Positions 9,846-21,783 of a stretch of DNA of 64,000 nt are shown piece after piece. The translations under genes and the position numbers were made by a program. The first letter of the stretch is position 1. Each line of letters opens with the position of its first letter. A model generated the notes under the pieces. The model was given only the letters and a program-made list of their open reading frames with translations, was not told where the DNA came from and searched no databases. The stretch is from Warburgia ugandensis (taxonomy: Eukaryota; Streptophyta; Magnoliopsida; Canellales; Canellaceae). Location of the stretch: NCBI GenBank assembly GCA_035236585.1, contig CP141138.1, forward strand, positions 27,291,437 to 27,355,436, in the 5' to 3' direction.

Positions 9846-12029
9846 TAAGGGCCTGACAGGCCACCTGACCATCCTTCTTCTCTATGAGAAGAGTGTTCAT
9901 CTTCCACCTAAGGGGTTGTGCTTTGAAAGTATTTCGAGTGATCATAAGGTAGCATCTTCAAATCGCTGCCTTTGCTTTGCTTGCAATGAGAACTTTGGAG
10001 AAACACTACCGAACCCCTCTTACAGATAGCAAGCGAAGATGATTGGTTTTGACCTGTTGGAAAAAGGACGCTCCTTTCAAGATTTTGCAGGAAAAGCTAT
10101 TCGGAACCCCTCTCCTCTGTTCAAATCCAAGCCAGGCATCAGAGAATCTTCTCTGGATACCTAAGTGTTAGTAGACGTGATCTGCACGTTCAGATGGAGT
10201 CTTGATTAGCCAAAAAACTGGTGTCATGAGACTACCCTGGGTGAACAGGATAGCCGGTGCATGGTTGGAATTGTAACTGCAGTGTTACTGTAGTTGTCTT
10301 CAAATTAAAGTACGAAAACATTTCTATCTTTATGTATTTTTCTCAGAATATGTGAGAACCTTTTTCTTCACCTTGATCCCGTTCTCCTGTGTGTTCGACA
10401 TGACAAAGGAATATGTGAAAGAAAAACTGATCAAACCATTGGCCCCAAGGGCCTCAGGCTCGTCTAGCATCATGCAGGTAACCTCAGTGATACACGTAAG
10501 TGCAATGGTATATCCTAGTTGATTTCCTTCACTTCGGCTTCATAGCCTTATAAAGAAAGTGCAATGGTATATCTTACTTTTCCGTGCAAATAGACTACTG
10601 GATAATTAATCTCACCTTTAGCAGTACTATTTTATAGTCCCTTTTGAGCCATTAACTTTGCCAATGCGTTAGTAGAGACCATTTTTGTGGACTGGGTGGG
10701 TGGTAGTTCTTATAATCCTTTTCCATCTATTAACCATGGTAAGAATCTAATCTCTCGAAGGCATAAACCACTAAGTGCTCAAGTCCCTCAATTTTCTTTT
10801 CTTAAGGCGGGCTAGTTAAGGACCCACGGCCATAGGCCCGTCCAGTGTACTAAGCCCCCTAACCTTGGGCGCTTTCTTTATTTGAACTTCAGTATCACGT
10901 TATTTGCATCAATGCTCTATTAGAACGATTAATGAATCCTCGTAAGTAGCAAACCCCACATGCACATACATTTGCTATGCTTATCATGGGAGGCTTGGTT
11001 AAGGACAGGAGGCCTTATGGCCTAAAGGGACTACTAAGCCTACTATTTATATCAAATCCGAGCACCTGGTCAAGGACCTTACCTTTATGGAGATCAGTCA
11101 AACAAATTTCGCCACTTCAAATGTACAGCCTTATGTGCTTAAGGTGGCTAGACTCTGCCAATTAGAGGGCATTAAAACAACGTTGAGAAACCCATTGGAA
11201 GCCTCGTGTCCCCAGCCTGGAATCTAAATCTACGCAAAAAAATAGATAGCAACTCTAGAACCCCTGTTTGAATATTCAGTGGAGTATTTGTATCGTTGTG
11301 AAGAGGTGTGTATTATAGACTACAATTCTGTATCCCATGTATCTACAACTAGCTACACATTTCCAAGGCCCCTGGAATGAGTCATTTGGCTACATAGAAA
11401 TCAATAAGTTGGAAAAATCAATTTTGAATAGAATCGATTAAGCTATGTCTTTTGAACATTGCATAACAATTTCAACCGTCATAGGTGCTACCAACAACGG
11501 CCATAGGGTTATCCTGGTTAATTCAAACTTTGAGTTGTAAAAGGGCCCACGCAAAAAATTAAAAGTGTTCTATCCATGCATTTGGAGGAAGCTTCGTTTT
11601 TATTACCTGGGGAAGCTTCACTCATAAATCTTGCGGTTTTGCATTATTAGAGACTGATTTAGGAGGAAGACATTAGAATTCTCCATTGTTTCGACTTTTC
11701 TAAAAAAAATCCAGCTAGTCAAATCAGCAATCTGATTCAGTTTTGAAATGATCATGAGATTCAATTTCAATGTTTCTATTATATTCGTTTTACCGAAAAT
11801 TACCTGCAGATTTACTTGAACTGCTAGTTAATGCACCACTTTGCCGGTCTACTCCACCAAATCACCTGATCAACTTAACCTAGATTTACTTTAATTGCTT
11901 GTTAATGCACGACCAGTTTCCCAGTGTACTCCACCTACTACCTAATCAACTCCCACACGCCCTATACAAAACCTAGTCCAGATTTGTAAGCATACTAATG
12001 AGACATTAGTACTTTATTCTCATTGAGCA
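9846..12029. other. Spacer with no recognisable gene
   Basis: Short open frames such as 10977-11165 have no family resemblance. Two similar segments near 11810-11960 (TGCTAGTTAATGCACCAC and TGCTTGTTAATGCACGACC, each followed by CAGTTT/CCAGTGTACTCCACC-like sequence) suggest a small decayed duplication. Nothing else stands out. Confidence 0.45.
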
Positions 12030-12734
12030 ACAGGAGGGTTGGACACATGCCAAGTTGCTATGGAACTCACAAGCTCCTCCCAAGGTTGTTTTGTTTGGTT
12101 GGACCTTAGTCTTGAACAAAATACTTACGCATGATTGGTCCGTCTATTTGCTGCATGTGTCATCAAGGAAGGAAAATCAAGATCGCCTATTCTTACACTG
12201 TCCAAGAGCTAGAGAAGTATGGTACATTATTTTCAACAAGTTTATCTTTAAGTGGAACCTACGATTGATAGTGGAGGATACTTTCAATATATGGAATATA
12301 AAATGGTTTGCTAAAAAATGCAAAATACATTGGCATTTATCTATATTGGTTGTGGTCTCGAGCATCTGGCTAGATGGAAATGCAATTTGCATAAACGGAA
12401 ATGCTCCTCAATGCAACTTGACAGAGAAAGTACTCAGATTGGTGGCACAGTGGACTGCATCTAACGCATAGTTCATAGGTTCTTTAGGTGAAATTGGCAG
12501 CAAAGGGAGGAGATTGCTGGCACGACAAAACGAAAAGAAAAGGCTAAGCCTAGGTGAGTTGTCCCTCCTGATTCATAGTTTAAATTGAACATTGATGGCT
12601 CATCATTTGCTAATCCAGGAGAATCAAGTTTGGGGGGTGTTTTAAGAAACTCAAATGGCACAATACTATTTCATTTTGCTGGACCTATATGAAATAGGGA
12701 CTCTATTGAATTACTCTCATCAATCACTCAATCA
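12030..12734 (+). pseudogene. L1-type LINE remnant: zf-RVT and start of RNase H, 5' piece
   Basis: The open frame 12055-12471 reads APPKVVLFGWTLVLNKIL and then RLFLHCPRAREVWYIIF. This is the pattern of the zinc-binding domain that follows reverse transcriptase in plant L1-type LINEs. Downstream, 12560-12734 gives KLNIDGSSFANPGES and LGGVLRNSNGTILFHFAGP with stops and frame changes, which is the start of the plant LINE-type RNase H domain. The domain is cut at 12734 by the RTE insertion and resumes after 16020. The reverse transcriptase and endonuclease are not recognisable upstream, so this is a truncated dead copy (or a host RNase H-like relic). Confidence 0.8.
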
Positions 12735-12892
12735 ACCCCGATAGTGTGGCTTTAGTTCTATATGGTTTTATCGCAACTGGTCCCAAGCTTGGATAAAGGA
12801 GGAAGGTTTTGCATCAGGTGCCAGCCAGCAAGGAAAACTCATGGCAAACCCCCTGCATGAATCAATTTATGACATTCCCTTAGGCTAGGGTG

Positions 12893-13097
12893 TTCCCTAT
12901 AAGCAATGCACTACATTGGATCTTAAATGCGTTGGAAAATGGACAAGAGCTGTTAGGGCATTCCCTCAGAAGTGAAGTGCTGCATTGGATCCTAGGTATT
13001 GTAGAAAATAGGCAAGGGTTGCTAGAGCGTTCCCTTGAAAGTGATGTATTGCATTACAACCCATGTGTAGTGGAAAGTATACATGGGTTTCCACACC
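12893..13097 (+). repeat. Three tandem 68-69-bp repeats in the RTE 5' leader
   Basis: Units start with TTCCCT at 12893, 12961 and 13030. They share the order (GCACTACATTGGATC)-(TAGTGGAAAATGGACAAGGG)-like blocks with many substitutions. The frame through them (12890-13126) is open but looks repetitive rather than coding. Their position suggests leader or promoter repeats. Confidence 0.85.
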
Positions 13098-13149
13098 ATT
13101 TGAGAAGTGTGTGGGCAATAGGCTAGGTCAAGAGAACAAGATTAGTATC

Positions 13150-13533
13150 ATTATATAGAATATAGGCACATTAACATATAAGAGTCTAGAGTTAGTGGAT
13201 ATGATGAAATTTAGAAGAGTTAACATCACTTGTATCCAAAAAACCAAATAGAAAGGGGCTAAAACTAGAGAAATCAATAGGTACAAGCTTTGGTACATAG
13301 AAAAGGACAACAATAGAAATAGTGTACGAATAGTGGTAGATAAAGAATTAAAGAATAAAGTTGTAGACATTAAAAGAATCAGTGATATAATTATAATAAT
13401 ATAACTCTTTTCTAGGAGAGAAGATCATAAATGTCATTAGTGAATACGCACTACAAGTAGGGTTAGAAGATAGAATCAAGAGATAGTCCTAAGAAGATAC
13501 AGAGGGTGTCATGCAAGAGATAGTCCTAAGAAG

Positions 13534-13620
<87 letters not shown>

Positions 13621-15330
13621 TAAGAGAATATTTTAATTGTCATGTAGGAAAAGAAAAAGAAGGATATGATAGGGTACATTGGGGGTAAGGTATTGAAGAA
13701 AGAAATGAGGTGGGGAAGCTATACTCTATTTTGCCTTAGCATATGACCTAGCTATAATAAACATATACTTTAAGAAGAGGGAAGAATACTTACCAACCTT
13801 TAAAAGTGGACCATATAAAAGCCAAATAGCCTTTCTCCTACTTAGGAATGCCTAAAGATCAATGTGAAAGGATTGTAAGGGGATACCTAGTGAGAGTCTA
13901 ACCTTACAAAATAGATTAATGATTAGGATATCTACATTAAAGTATGGAATAAAGGAAATGAACTTAATAGGTGCCCTAAAACTAAGTGGTGGAACTTAAA
14001 AGGAGAGAAAATATCATCATTTACAATCAAGTTAATAGTAGAAGGAAACTAAAAAAATGAAGCAAAAGTAAGCACCATGTGGACTGATATGGCCATGTCC
14101 ATTACGAAAGTAGCAAAAGATATCCTAGGAGTTTCTAAAGGTAAACGACAACCAACAAAAGACACTTGGTGGTGGAGTGAAAAAGTGCAAAACATTAATA
14201 AAGAGAAACGTATGTATTCGAAAGTATGGCAAACTTTGAGTAGCAAGTGAGGCTAAACTCAAGGCATATGATGATCTCTATAATAGATTAGGATCAAGAG
14301 AAGATGAGAAATATGTGTTTAAGCTCACAAAAGTAAGAGAAAAGAAGAATAAGGACTTAGTCTACATCATGTGTATTAGAAGTGATGACCAAAGGGTACA
14401 AGTTAATGATGATGAAATTAAACAAAGATGGAAAAATTACTTTAAAAAATTGCTAAATGATAATTACCCTGAGAATATAGGGATCAAAAGTACCGTAAAC
14501 CCAAATAATGTTGGAAATTATAGATGTGACGATAGGATTAGAATGCTTGAAGTAAAAGATGCCTTGAAAAAGATGAAATCAAGAAAGGCCCTAGGGCATG
14601 ATGGTAATAACAATAGAGGTTTGGAAGTATATGGGAGATATTAGGGTAGTTTGGTTGAAAAAATTGTTTAACAAGATGTAAAATTGAAGAAAATGCTAGA
14701 TGAATGTAGAAAGAGCTCTATTATACCAATTTATAAGAATAAAAGAGACGTATAGAGTTACAGTAGTTATCAGGGAATCAAACTTATGAGACATAACATG
14801 AAACTTTTTGAAAGATGGCATGAGACAAGTGTATCAAAGAACTAGTTTGGTTTCATGCCAAGGAGGTCTAGCATGGAAGCTATTTTTTCCATTTAAACAA
14901 TTAATGGAGAATGATAGGGAGATGAGGAAGAACCTCCATATGGTCTTTATTGACTTAGAAAAAAGCTTATGATAGGGTCTCTAGAGAGCTAATATGGTGG
15001 GTATTGGGCACGAAAGGGGTTTTAGGATGGTATATAGACATAACTAAGGATATGTATGAAGGAGAGGTAACAAACATTAGGACCACTAGCGAGAGTGTGG
15101 TGATTTTCCTATCACTATAGGATTGCACCAAAGAGTGGCATTTAGCCTGTATCCTTTCACGTTGGTTATGGATGAGTCAACAACATATCTACAAGAGGAG
15201 ATTCCATGGTGCATGTTATTTTTAGATGATATAGTTTTGATTGATAAGACAAGAGAGGGCGTAAACACAAAGATAGTGTTATGGAGAGATGCATTAGAAT
15301 ACAAAGGATTTCAAATTAATTAAACTAAGC
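13150..15330 (+). pseudogene. Degenerate RTE endonuclease-reverse transcriptase
   Basis: In successive frames the sequence gives an APE-type endonuclease start (VNITCIQKTK, INRYKLWYI), its later part (NCHVGKEKEGYDRVH, TYQPLKVDH), the linker (TKDTWWWSEKVQ; RWKNYFKKLLND at about 14430), and reverse transcriptase blocks. Those blocks are RMLEVKDALKKMKSRKALG at about 14540, FGFMPRRSSMEAIF at about 14850, VFIDLEK near 14945, and PYPFTLVMDE...CMLFLDDIVLIDKT at 15150-15250. The catalytic motif reads FLDD instead of the usual FADD. Stops, frameshifts and a (GA)n expansion within the endonuclease part show it is inactive. Confidence 0.88.
13539..13616. repeat. (GA)n microsatellite, about 39 units, inside the RTE element
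   Basis: An uninterrupted GA run. Immediately before it a 28-bp segment (CAAGAGATAGTCCTAAGAAG...) occurs twice, at 13478-13505 and 13514-13541. The second copy runs straight into the repeat, so the expansion apparently seeded at the duplicate end. Confidence 0.95.
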
Positions 15331-16020
15331 AAAGTATTAAAAATGCAATTTTAGCAAGGAGAGGAGTAGGAGTAGACCACTAGTAAAGATTAATAACCAA
15401 GAAGTCCTCCTAAAAGAACACTTTCGATACATGTGATCGATAATTCATGAGAGTGGAAAGATTGAGAGGGAGGTAACCGAGAGAATCCAAGTAGGTTGGA
15501 ACAAATAGAGATGCACCTCTGGTGTTTTGTGTGATCGAAAGGTGCCACTCAAACTAAAAGAAAAATTTATAAGATGGTTGTAAGGCCGACCATACTTTAT
15601 GGATAAGAGTGTTGAGTAGTTAAGGAACAACATGTACATAGGATGAGTCTCCCTAAAATATAGATGTAAAGAAGGATAAGTGGCAAGACAAGAAAGGATA
15701 GAATTAGAAATGAAAACACTAGAGGAAAGTTAGGAGTGGCATCAATAGGTAATAAGATAAGGGAAATTAGACTTAAATGGTTTAGACATGTCCAACATAG
15801 ACTAGATAGACCATCAGTTAGGAGTGAGCCGATCCAAGTTGAAGGTTCTAAAAGGGCAAGGGAAAGCCCAAAAAAATGTGGATAGAAGTGGTGAGAAAAG
15901 ATTTAAAAACTTTGGGACTAAAAAAAGGCATGACACTTAATAGAGGGGAATGGAGGAACAAGATTCATGTTACCAACCCTAATCGAGATAAGATCTTGAT
16001 GATGATGAATCACTCAATCA

Positions 16021-16370
16021 CCATTGATTATTGAAGGCAATTCAATGAATGTAAATGCTTGTTATACTCCTCTATATTTATTTAGCACATTATTAGCGAG
16101 ATTAAGTTATTAACTGGAAGAAAGGAACTTAATTTGTACAAGTTCTCCACTTCTCTAATGACTTGGTGGATAGTCTAGCATAAAAGGGCATCCAACTATC
16201 CACCCTAGGAGTTCAAGGATTGAGCTAAAGGCTCTTTTTTGCATCCTGAATCTTAAAAGCATACTTAGTGTATTCATCATCTCAATCATTTGTACAGCCA
16301 TGAAAAGGGCTTTCCCCCCAATTAGTAAAATTTACCTATTCTTCAGATGAGAAAAAATAAAATAAAATAG
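16021..16370 (+). pseudogene. L1-type LINE remnant: end of RNase H and 3' tail
   Basis: Right after the RTE target duplication the L1 RNase H frame resumes with PLIIEGNSMNV, matching the family's xLxIEGDS-type segment. Further on come a degenerate DL-DSLA-KG motif near 16170 and an A-rich end (AAAAAATAAAATAAAATAG, 16352-16370) that may be the old poly(A) tail. It completes the copy begun at 12030. Confidence 0.7.
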
Positions 16371-16469
16371 CGGAACATCCACATAGCTATCTTATACAAA
16401 TAAATGCCACACAACATCTCATCTATGGTATATACGTGGTAATCTTCCAAGGCAGTGTGTGATCTATGG

Positions 16470-19120
16470 TGTAGCTTTAAAATTACTCGCAAACACATAA
16501 ATCAATGTAGTATTGCATGTGAGAGAGGTCGATCTTATGAGAAATCTCAAATTTGTATGTTGGATGGATCTTATATAAAGTGTTTAATTTCAGCCAGAGA
16601 GAGATTGAATTGGATTTGAATTTAAATTAGGAAAATAAATGACAAAAGAAAGGAAATATGTATGACAATAGAAAGTACAATTAAAAGAAACCTTCCAAAA
16701 GTAAAGCTATGCAAAGGAATTAGAGATTAACATGCATTCAATAAAGAAACTAATGCAAAATTAGAATGAATTAATAAGCGACTTAACTTAAGGAAACTTA
16801 CTAAAAAGGAAACTTTCATAATTTAACACTTTCCTAAGCCTTAAACTTCCAAAAATGAAACTTTCTAAGACTCAAAAAGGAAACTTTATAATACTAAATT
16901 AAGAAGAAAACAACTAAATAACAATTGCTAAACTAAGATTTAGAAACAAATAAAGCAAGAATCTAAAGAGAAATCACCCAAGTACCATGCACATGATCCA
17001 TGGGAGCACCGCATAGTTCATGGAAAGAAAATCACTAAATGTTCAATAAGCAAAACCCAAGTAACATACAATCTGATCAAATTACTTAATAAACAACCTA
17101 AAAATCTAAATAGTTTCCTATTCAATCAAGCAAATAAGATGAATAAGGTAAACATGAAGGTTGAATGAAAAAATTCCAGATTTCAAGCACTTAAGAACTT
17201 CAAATCAAACCAAGCATGGAAAGAAATTGTACTAAATCTTTTTATGCAAGATAACACTCAAGATCTTAAGTACTTCAATACTGGAAACAAGCATAAGCAA
17301 TCATTCTCAAAGAACTTTTTTAATTGTACACCAAAGTACATAAAATATAGTGCTCATTACATGTAAATTAGAACATAAAAAATATGCACTCTTCCACACT
17401 TAAAAAATTGATTCAAATAAAAGATCCAATAGACTTAAATGCTCTCAAACTAAGCTAAGATGACATGTAATTGAAATCAAATGGGGAATTCAATAGAAAA
17501 ATGGCTGGAATTATGGGGCTAGTTAAGGCAAAAAATGGCTAGAACTAGTTCCAAATTAATATGAAAAACATGGAATTCAAGGAGGGAAATCAATTATTCA
17601 AGCTTTTCCTTCTCTTGCATATCAATATCAGAGGAGAATTAACTTGGATATTTGATGAATAATCAAGAAAAACTAAATAATTGGAAGCAAAGAAGTAAGG
17701 AAAAGCTAGGAGGAATTATGAGTGTGAAAGCAAAATCAAAACAAAGAAGCAAAGTAAGAAGATAAAGCAATGAAACAAAGTACTAACCTAGAATTGAAGT
17801 ACATAAGCAAAAGAAAAAGACTTGAAAAATCCAATAGAAAGCAGCCCAAGAGAAATCCAAAGTCCAAAGCTCCAAGGATCACTAAGCTTGAGTGCAACTT
17901 TTCGAGGTTTTGACACTAAACCTCTACTTAGTAAAAAACATAGAATGCTTAGGCATTTATAGATGCTAAGTTTCCAATTACATGAAGACTTAATCTAAGA
18001 AGGGAAAGAAGATCTAGATCTAAGGTTTCAATAAGGGAAAGTTAGGTGGAGAGTTAGCTAAGCAAGTGACATCATGGTTGACTGCCATGAAATTAGAAGG
18101 GAGTGGGCATCATCTTCTTAGGAAGGTGGCATCGAGCTACTCCCCTCCTAAATAGGTGGGTTGGCTAATGGAAAAGAGAAAAAATCCAATGAAAAATATT
18201 AGGAAAGATGAAGAAAGATCTAGGGTTCTGAAGAGTTTTGATTTGAAACAAATCTAGGGTTTCCTAATTAGAAAGCCATCTAAAATGACAACTAAGAAAA
18301 GGGGGAGGCATCACCTTCTTAGGAAGGTGGCTCCCTCTGTAGGCAAAAAATGTGGAAACCCTAATTGGGCAGATGGAAAGGATAAAAAGGAGAAATAGAA
18401 AGTTCGTTTTCTATCCTAATTGGTCTACCCATGCATGATCATCTTACCTTTTACAAATATCACTCAAAACCTTCTAATTGTCCCTTGAAAATTACAGTTT
18501 TGGCAAATGATAATTTCTTAAATTGATCCTCAAATAGTGTGACTCTATGTGGCATGGCTCCCATGTGGCTTGATGGCCCATTCCTTGATGTCTTGAATGG
18601 CTAAGTCTTTTGACATCAAAGCTTGAATCGGTTGGCTTCCTTAGGTTTCTTAGTTAGATTAGGAAACCTTATGCATGGCTCTAATTCTCATGCAAAGTAG
18701 TGGAATTGTATAGATTTTTGCATGGATCATTTTAATCACCTTTGATGCTTCCCCATTACATTCTTCTTTGCCCTAAGATGGTCTTGAACCTTGAACTAGC
18801 TTTAAAATGTTGGAAATTTGGGCTTTAGCTTGATCTTTTAACCTTAATATTTAATTCTCATCTCAATCAATCTCGATCTTTGGATCACCTTCTCAACACC
18901 TAAAAAAGATGGAAAACCCTGATTAAATCCTAAAAAGTTATGAATGTTCACATACTTACTTTGGATTATCTTTTGAACCTATGAAATTGTAAACTTTTGA
19001 ATTACTAGGTCAGAAATGCATGTCTTACAAAATTTTGAAAATACCCTATAAATAACTCCATAATTTTTTGTACATGGGCTACTAATTGGGTACTTTTTAT
19101 ACAAAATTGAACACTTATCA
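16470..19120 (-). repeat. 3' LTR of the Athila/Tat-group element
   Basis: The 2651-bp LTR begins TGATAAGTGTTCAATTTTG on the minus strand and ends GCTACA. It is collinear with 33051-35683 with many substitutions and small indels, which implies an old insertion. Open frames inside are not genes. Confidence 0.9.
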
Positions 19121-19133
19121 CACCTTCCAACCA
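19121..19133 (-). other. Polypurine tract before the 3' LTR
   Basis: On the minus strand TGGTTGGAAGGTG directly precedes the TG that opens the LTR at 19120. This is the correct position and composition for the plus-strand priming tract. Confidence 0.75.
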
Positions 19134-20937
19134 ATATTTTGCTAGTCTCGAGAAAAATATGTGAAAAATTATGAAAAAAAAAATAGTTATAGTTTTCATA
19201 GGTATTTACAATTGCATTTAACATATACAATAAGCCCTTAAAACCCTAGGTTATCCTTAGTGGATGAGTTAAATTCATGAGAGTTTGTAGTAAAAATACC
19301 TACAGAGTTCCATTAGGTTAAGTCCTTTATTTATCTCAGAGAATTCTCATCCATTAGCTCTTTATTGGCTTAGACAATTTAATAAAGATGAATGCAAAAT
19401 TCTACAAGTTATCCACATACCAAAGCCATTTATTATAGTTATATCTCGAAGTGTAGTGTGTGTACATGCTATATAAGTTAGGACTTCTAAATAGTAATGC
19501 TTATTGCTCCATAGAAAAGATGTCTTGATCTCAAATTCTCGCTGCTATACACTAAAAAATAAAGCTTTCAGAGAAATAGGGTCAAATGAAATTCACTAAC
19601 TATGAGACCAAATCTAAAGATATTAATGGTTCACATAAGTTTAGAAGCAAAAATGAGACAAAAGAATTATGATCCCTTAGAATGGATACCATTACCAAAA
19701 CATAAGAAATAATTTACCTTAATTCCTTCCTACTTATATCCTTTTTAAGGCTATCTTCTACCTTGAGATCAATAAGTCTTCAGATAGGATGAAACATAGG
19801 CTTAGTATAGGTTCTGAAAAGAAGGGTATAATGATTCAAAGTTCCAAATTTGAGTTGAGGTATTAAATGTTTGACAAATTTTTCTATTGAATACACTGAA
19901 GTGAATATCTTTTATGTATTTTTCTCTATTTTATTCATAACTTTTCTTTTCTTTTTCTTAATTTTTGTTAGCATTTTTGAGGAGTATGGTTCTTTGTACT
20001 TTTGATATTTTTCACTTCTTTGACTTTTTTCCTTTTTGAACTTTTTCTTCCCTCTCTACTCATTTTTTGAAACGTAGGTAATGGATATTCTTACTAGGGT
20101 TTCTTTAGTTAAGGTAAATGGGTTTTGAAAAGAAAAGGCATACCAAGAGGTTCAAAAAGGTATAATTAGTGGTATTATGTTTGGGTAGGTTTTATTTCTT
20201 TGGGCTATAAAAGGATGATGTTCAGGAAAATAAGTTGGTTCTCCTTTTAATTCTTCACAATTAACCAAATCAAAGATACTTGGATCTTTTAAATATGATG
20301 TTCGCTTAAGAAATTATGAAATTACATATAACCATAAAAAAGTGATGCTCTCTAAAACTCACTTGGGTATATAGGTATCTACTGATTTTTTTTAGGGTTT
20401 CTAAGTCATAACCATTTATAAGTCTAAACTTATGCCTATGTTTAAGTGTTTTTTGAGATTTAACTTTCATAAAATACTTTATTACATGAATAAAATACAG
20501 TATTAATCATATGCATTTCTATTGAGAAGATAAGGCAAGAAGAAATACTAATCTTTAAATAATCCAATTCTCATCACATTAAAGGAACTTTGACCTAAAA
20601 ACTTTGAAATAACTTAGAAAAATATAAAATTTTCCTTTTTTAAAGAATTAAAAAAAAACTCAAAATCTCATGCATATGTACACCCCAAAACCTGAACTAA
20701 ATATTCTCCCTCAATGTTTAGAAACAAAGGACCCTATATGATAAATGGACAATGTAGAATAATGAGACTCTAAAAAACCTTGGGTTACCTCTTAGTTAGT
20801 GCTATATTTAATGTCTTTAGCCAGATGTATTATACAATGATAATGATGAATAATCTCATGCGATGTTTGCAAGTGTTATGAGACATGCTAAGGTGGGTCA
20901 TGATATATTGGTTCCTTAATTAAGGTTTCTACCACTT
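19134..20937 (-). other. 3' internal non-coding region of the Athila/Tat-group element
   Basis: It lies between the integrase end and the polypurine tract. The position would suit an env-like frame in Athila elements, but I see only short AT-rich frames with no signal peptide or membrane pattern I would trust. The minus frame at 18979-19230 crosses the LTR edge and is not a gene. Confidence 0.5.
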
Positions 20938-21310
20938 CAGGGTTTACCAACTCTAGATAGGGTTTCCACCTTTGCCTATTGACTTTGAAGATCTCTCCAT
21001 CCTTTTCTATCTAGACAGCCCCGTGAGGATATATAGTGCAAATTATGTAGGGTCCAGTCCATCGGGATATAAGTTTCCTGGAAATAGATCCAATCTAGAA
21101 TTATATAAAAGGACCTTTTCTCTTACAATGAAGGATTTTCTTAGGATGTGTTTATCATGAGTTCTTTAAATATGGTCTTTGTATATCTTGGTAGACTCAA
21201 ATGCATCTTTCCTAAGTTCATCCAACTCATTGAGTTAAAGTTTTCTACAGGTTCTAGCAGTATCTAGGTCAAAATTGACCATTTTAATGGCCCATAAAGT
21301 GCAATTAAGA
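20938..21310 (-). pseudogene. Integrase C-terminal part, severed from its core
   Basis: On the minus strand the text reads TLWAIKMVNFDLDTARTCRK, then [46 protein letters not shown], and ends FKVNRQRWKPYLELVN. These are the diagnostic blocks of the integrase C-terminus in Athila/Tat-group elements ([37 protein letters not shown]). In-frame stops are present. The matching upstream part lies 7 kb away at 28245-28700. Confidence 0.9.
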
Positions 21311-21336
21311 CTTAAAGCTAGTATTTCCTCTTTGGA

Positions 21337-21783
21337 TTGATTGTCTTTTCCAAAACCTGCTTTATCTCCCTATTAGACACCTCTACACAACCATCTATAA
21401 AAACCTCCAAAATAGATATACTCAAGGTAGATCTAAGTGATTATGATGAAGAGACATCCATTGAGAAAGATAAAGAATCCATAAAGACCTCCAACCTAGA
21501 ACCACTCAATTCATATCTTGCTTATTTTTATAAAATTAGTGAAGGAACATCCATTAAAGAGGTGATGAAATTGTTGGAGATTGTGCCACTAATGAACACT
21601 TCTCAATGGCAAGTTAGAGTAGAACCCCATACAAAGCCTGTTAGTCTAATTGAGCCTTGTAATATAGAAGATGTACCTGATTGGGATCTTCAGACCGTAT
21701 TTGAACAACCATTAGATAAGAATTTACCCCCACTTAAAACCTTACTTGTGCCAATAGAACAGGATGAAAAAAGAGTCCATTGA
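21337..21783 (+). CDS. Orphan 148-codon ORF, probably retroelement pol linker
   Basis: This open frame encodes an acidic protein of unknown function with the segments KVDLSDYDEETSIEKDKESI, LNSYLAYFYKISEGTSIKEV, and PLDKNLPPLKTLLVPIEQDE near the end. The order (spacer, SYL-xYxKI, a PPxLxxLxxPL-like end) loosely recalls the protease-reverse transcriptase linker of Athila/Tat-group polyproteins, but I am not sure. It is on the strand of the surrounding Tat-like tail and opposite to the host element. It has no stop codon until 21783, so it is less decayed than the nearby pol pieces. Confidence 0.35.
   Translation: MIVFSKTCFISLLDTSTQPSIKTSKIDILKVDLSDYDEETSIEKDKESIKTSNLEPLNSYLAYFYKISEGTSIKEVMKLLEIVPLMNTSQWQVRVEPHTKPVSLIEPCNIEDVPDWDLQTVFEQPLDKNLPPLKTLLVPIEQDEKRVH

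Larger units (their letters stand above)
12735..16007 (+). mobile_element. Near full-length RTE LINE with 13-bp target-site duplication
   Basis: The element starts ACCCCGATAGTGTGGC and ends in the GAATGGAGGAACAAGATTCA...GATGATGATG 3' terminus. That terminus is shared with the two short stubs at 5009 and 37985. It is flanked by the exact 13-bp repeat AATCACTCAATCA at 12722-12734 and 16008-16020. Length is 3273 bp, as expected for plant RTE elements. It contains a 5' leader with three 68-69-bp repeats, then a degenerate endonuclease-reverse transcriptase frame. It inserted into the RNase H region of an older L1-type LINE. Confidence 0.95.

Noticed and set aside
12890..13126. 78-codon repeat protein
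   Set aside because: Corresponds to the tandem leader repeats of the RTE element and precedes its endonuclease frame.
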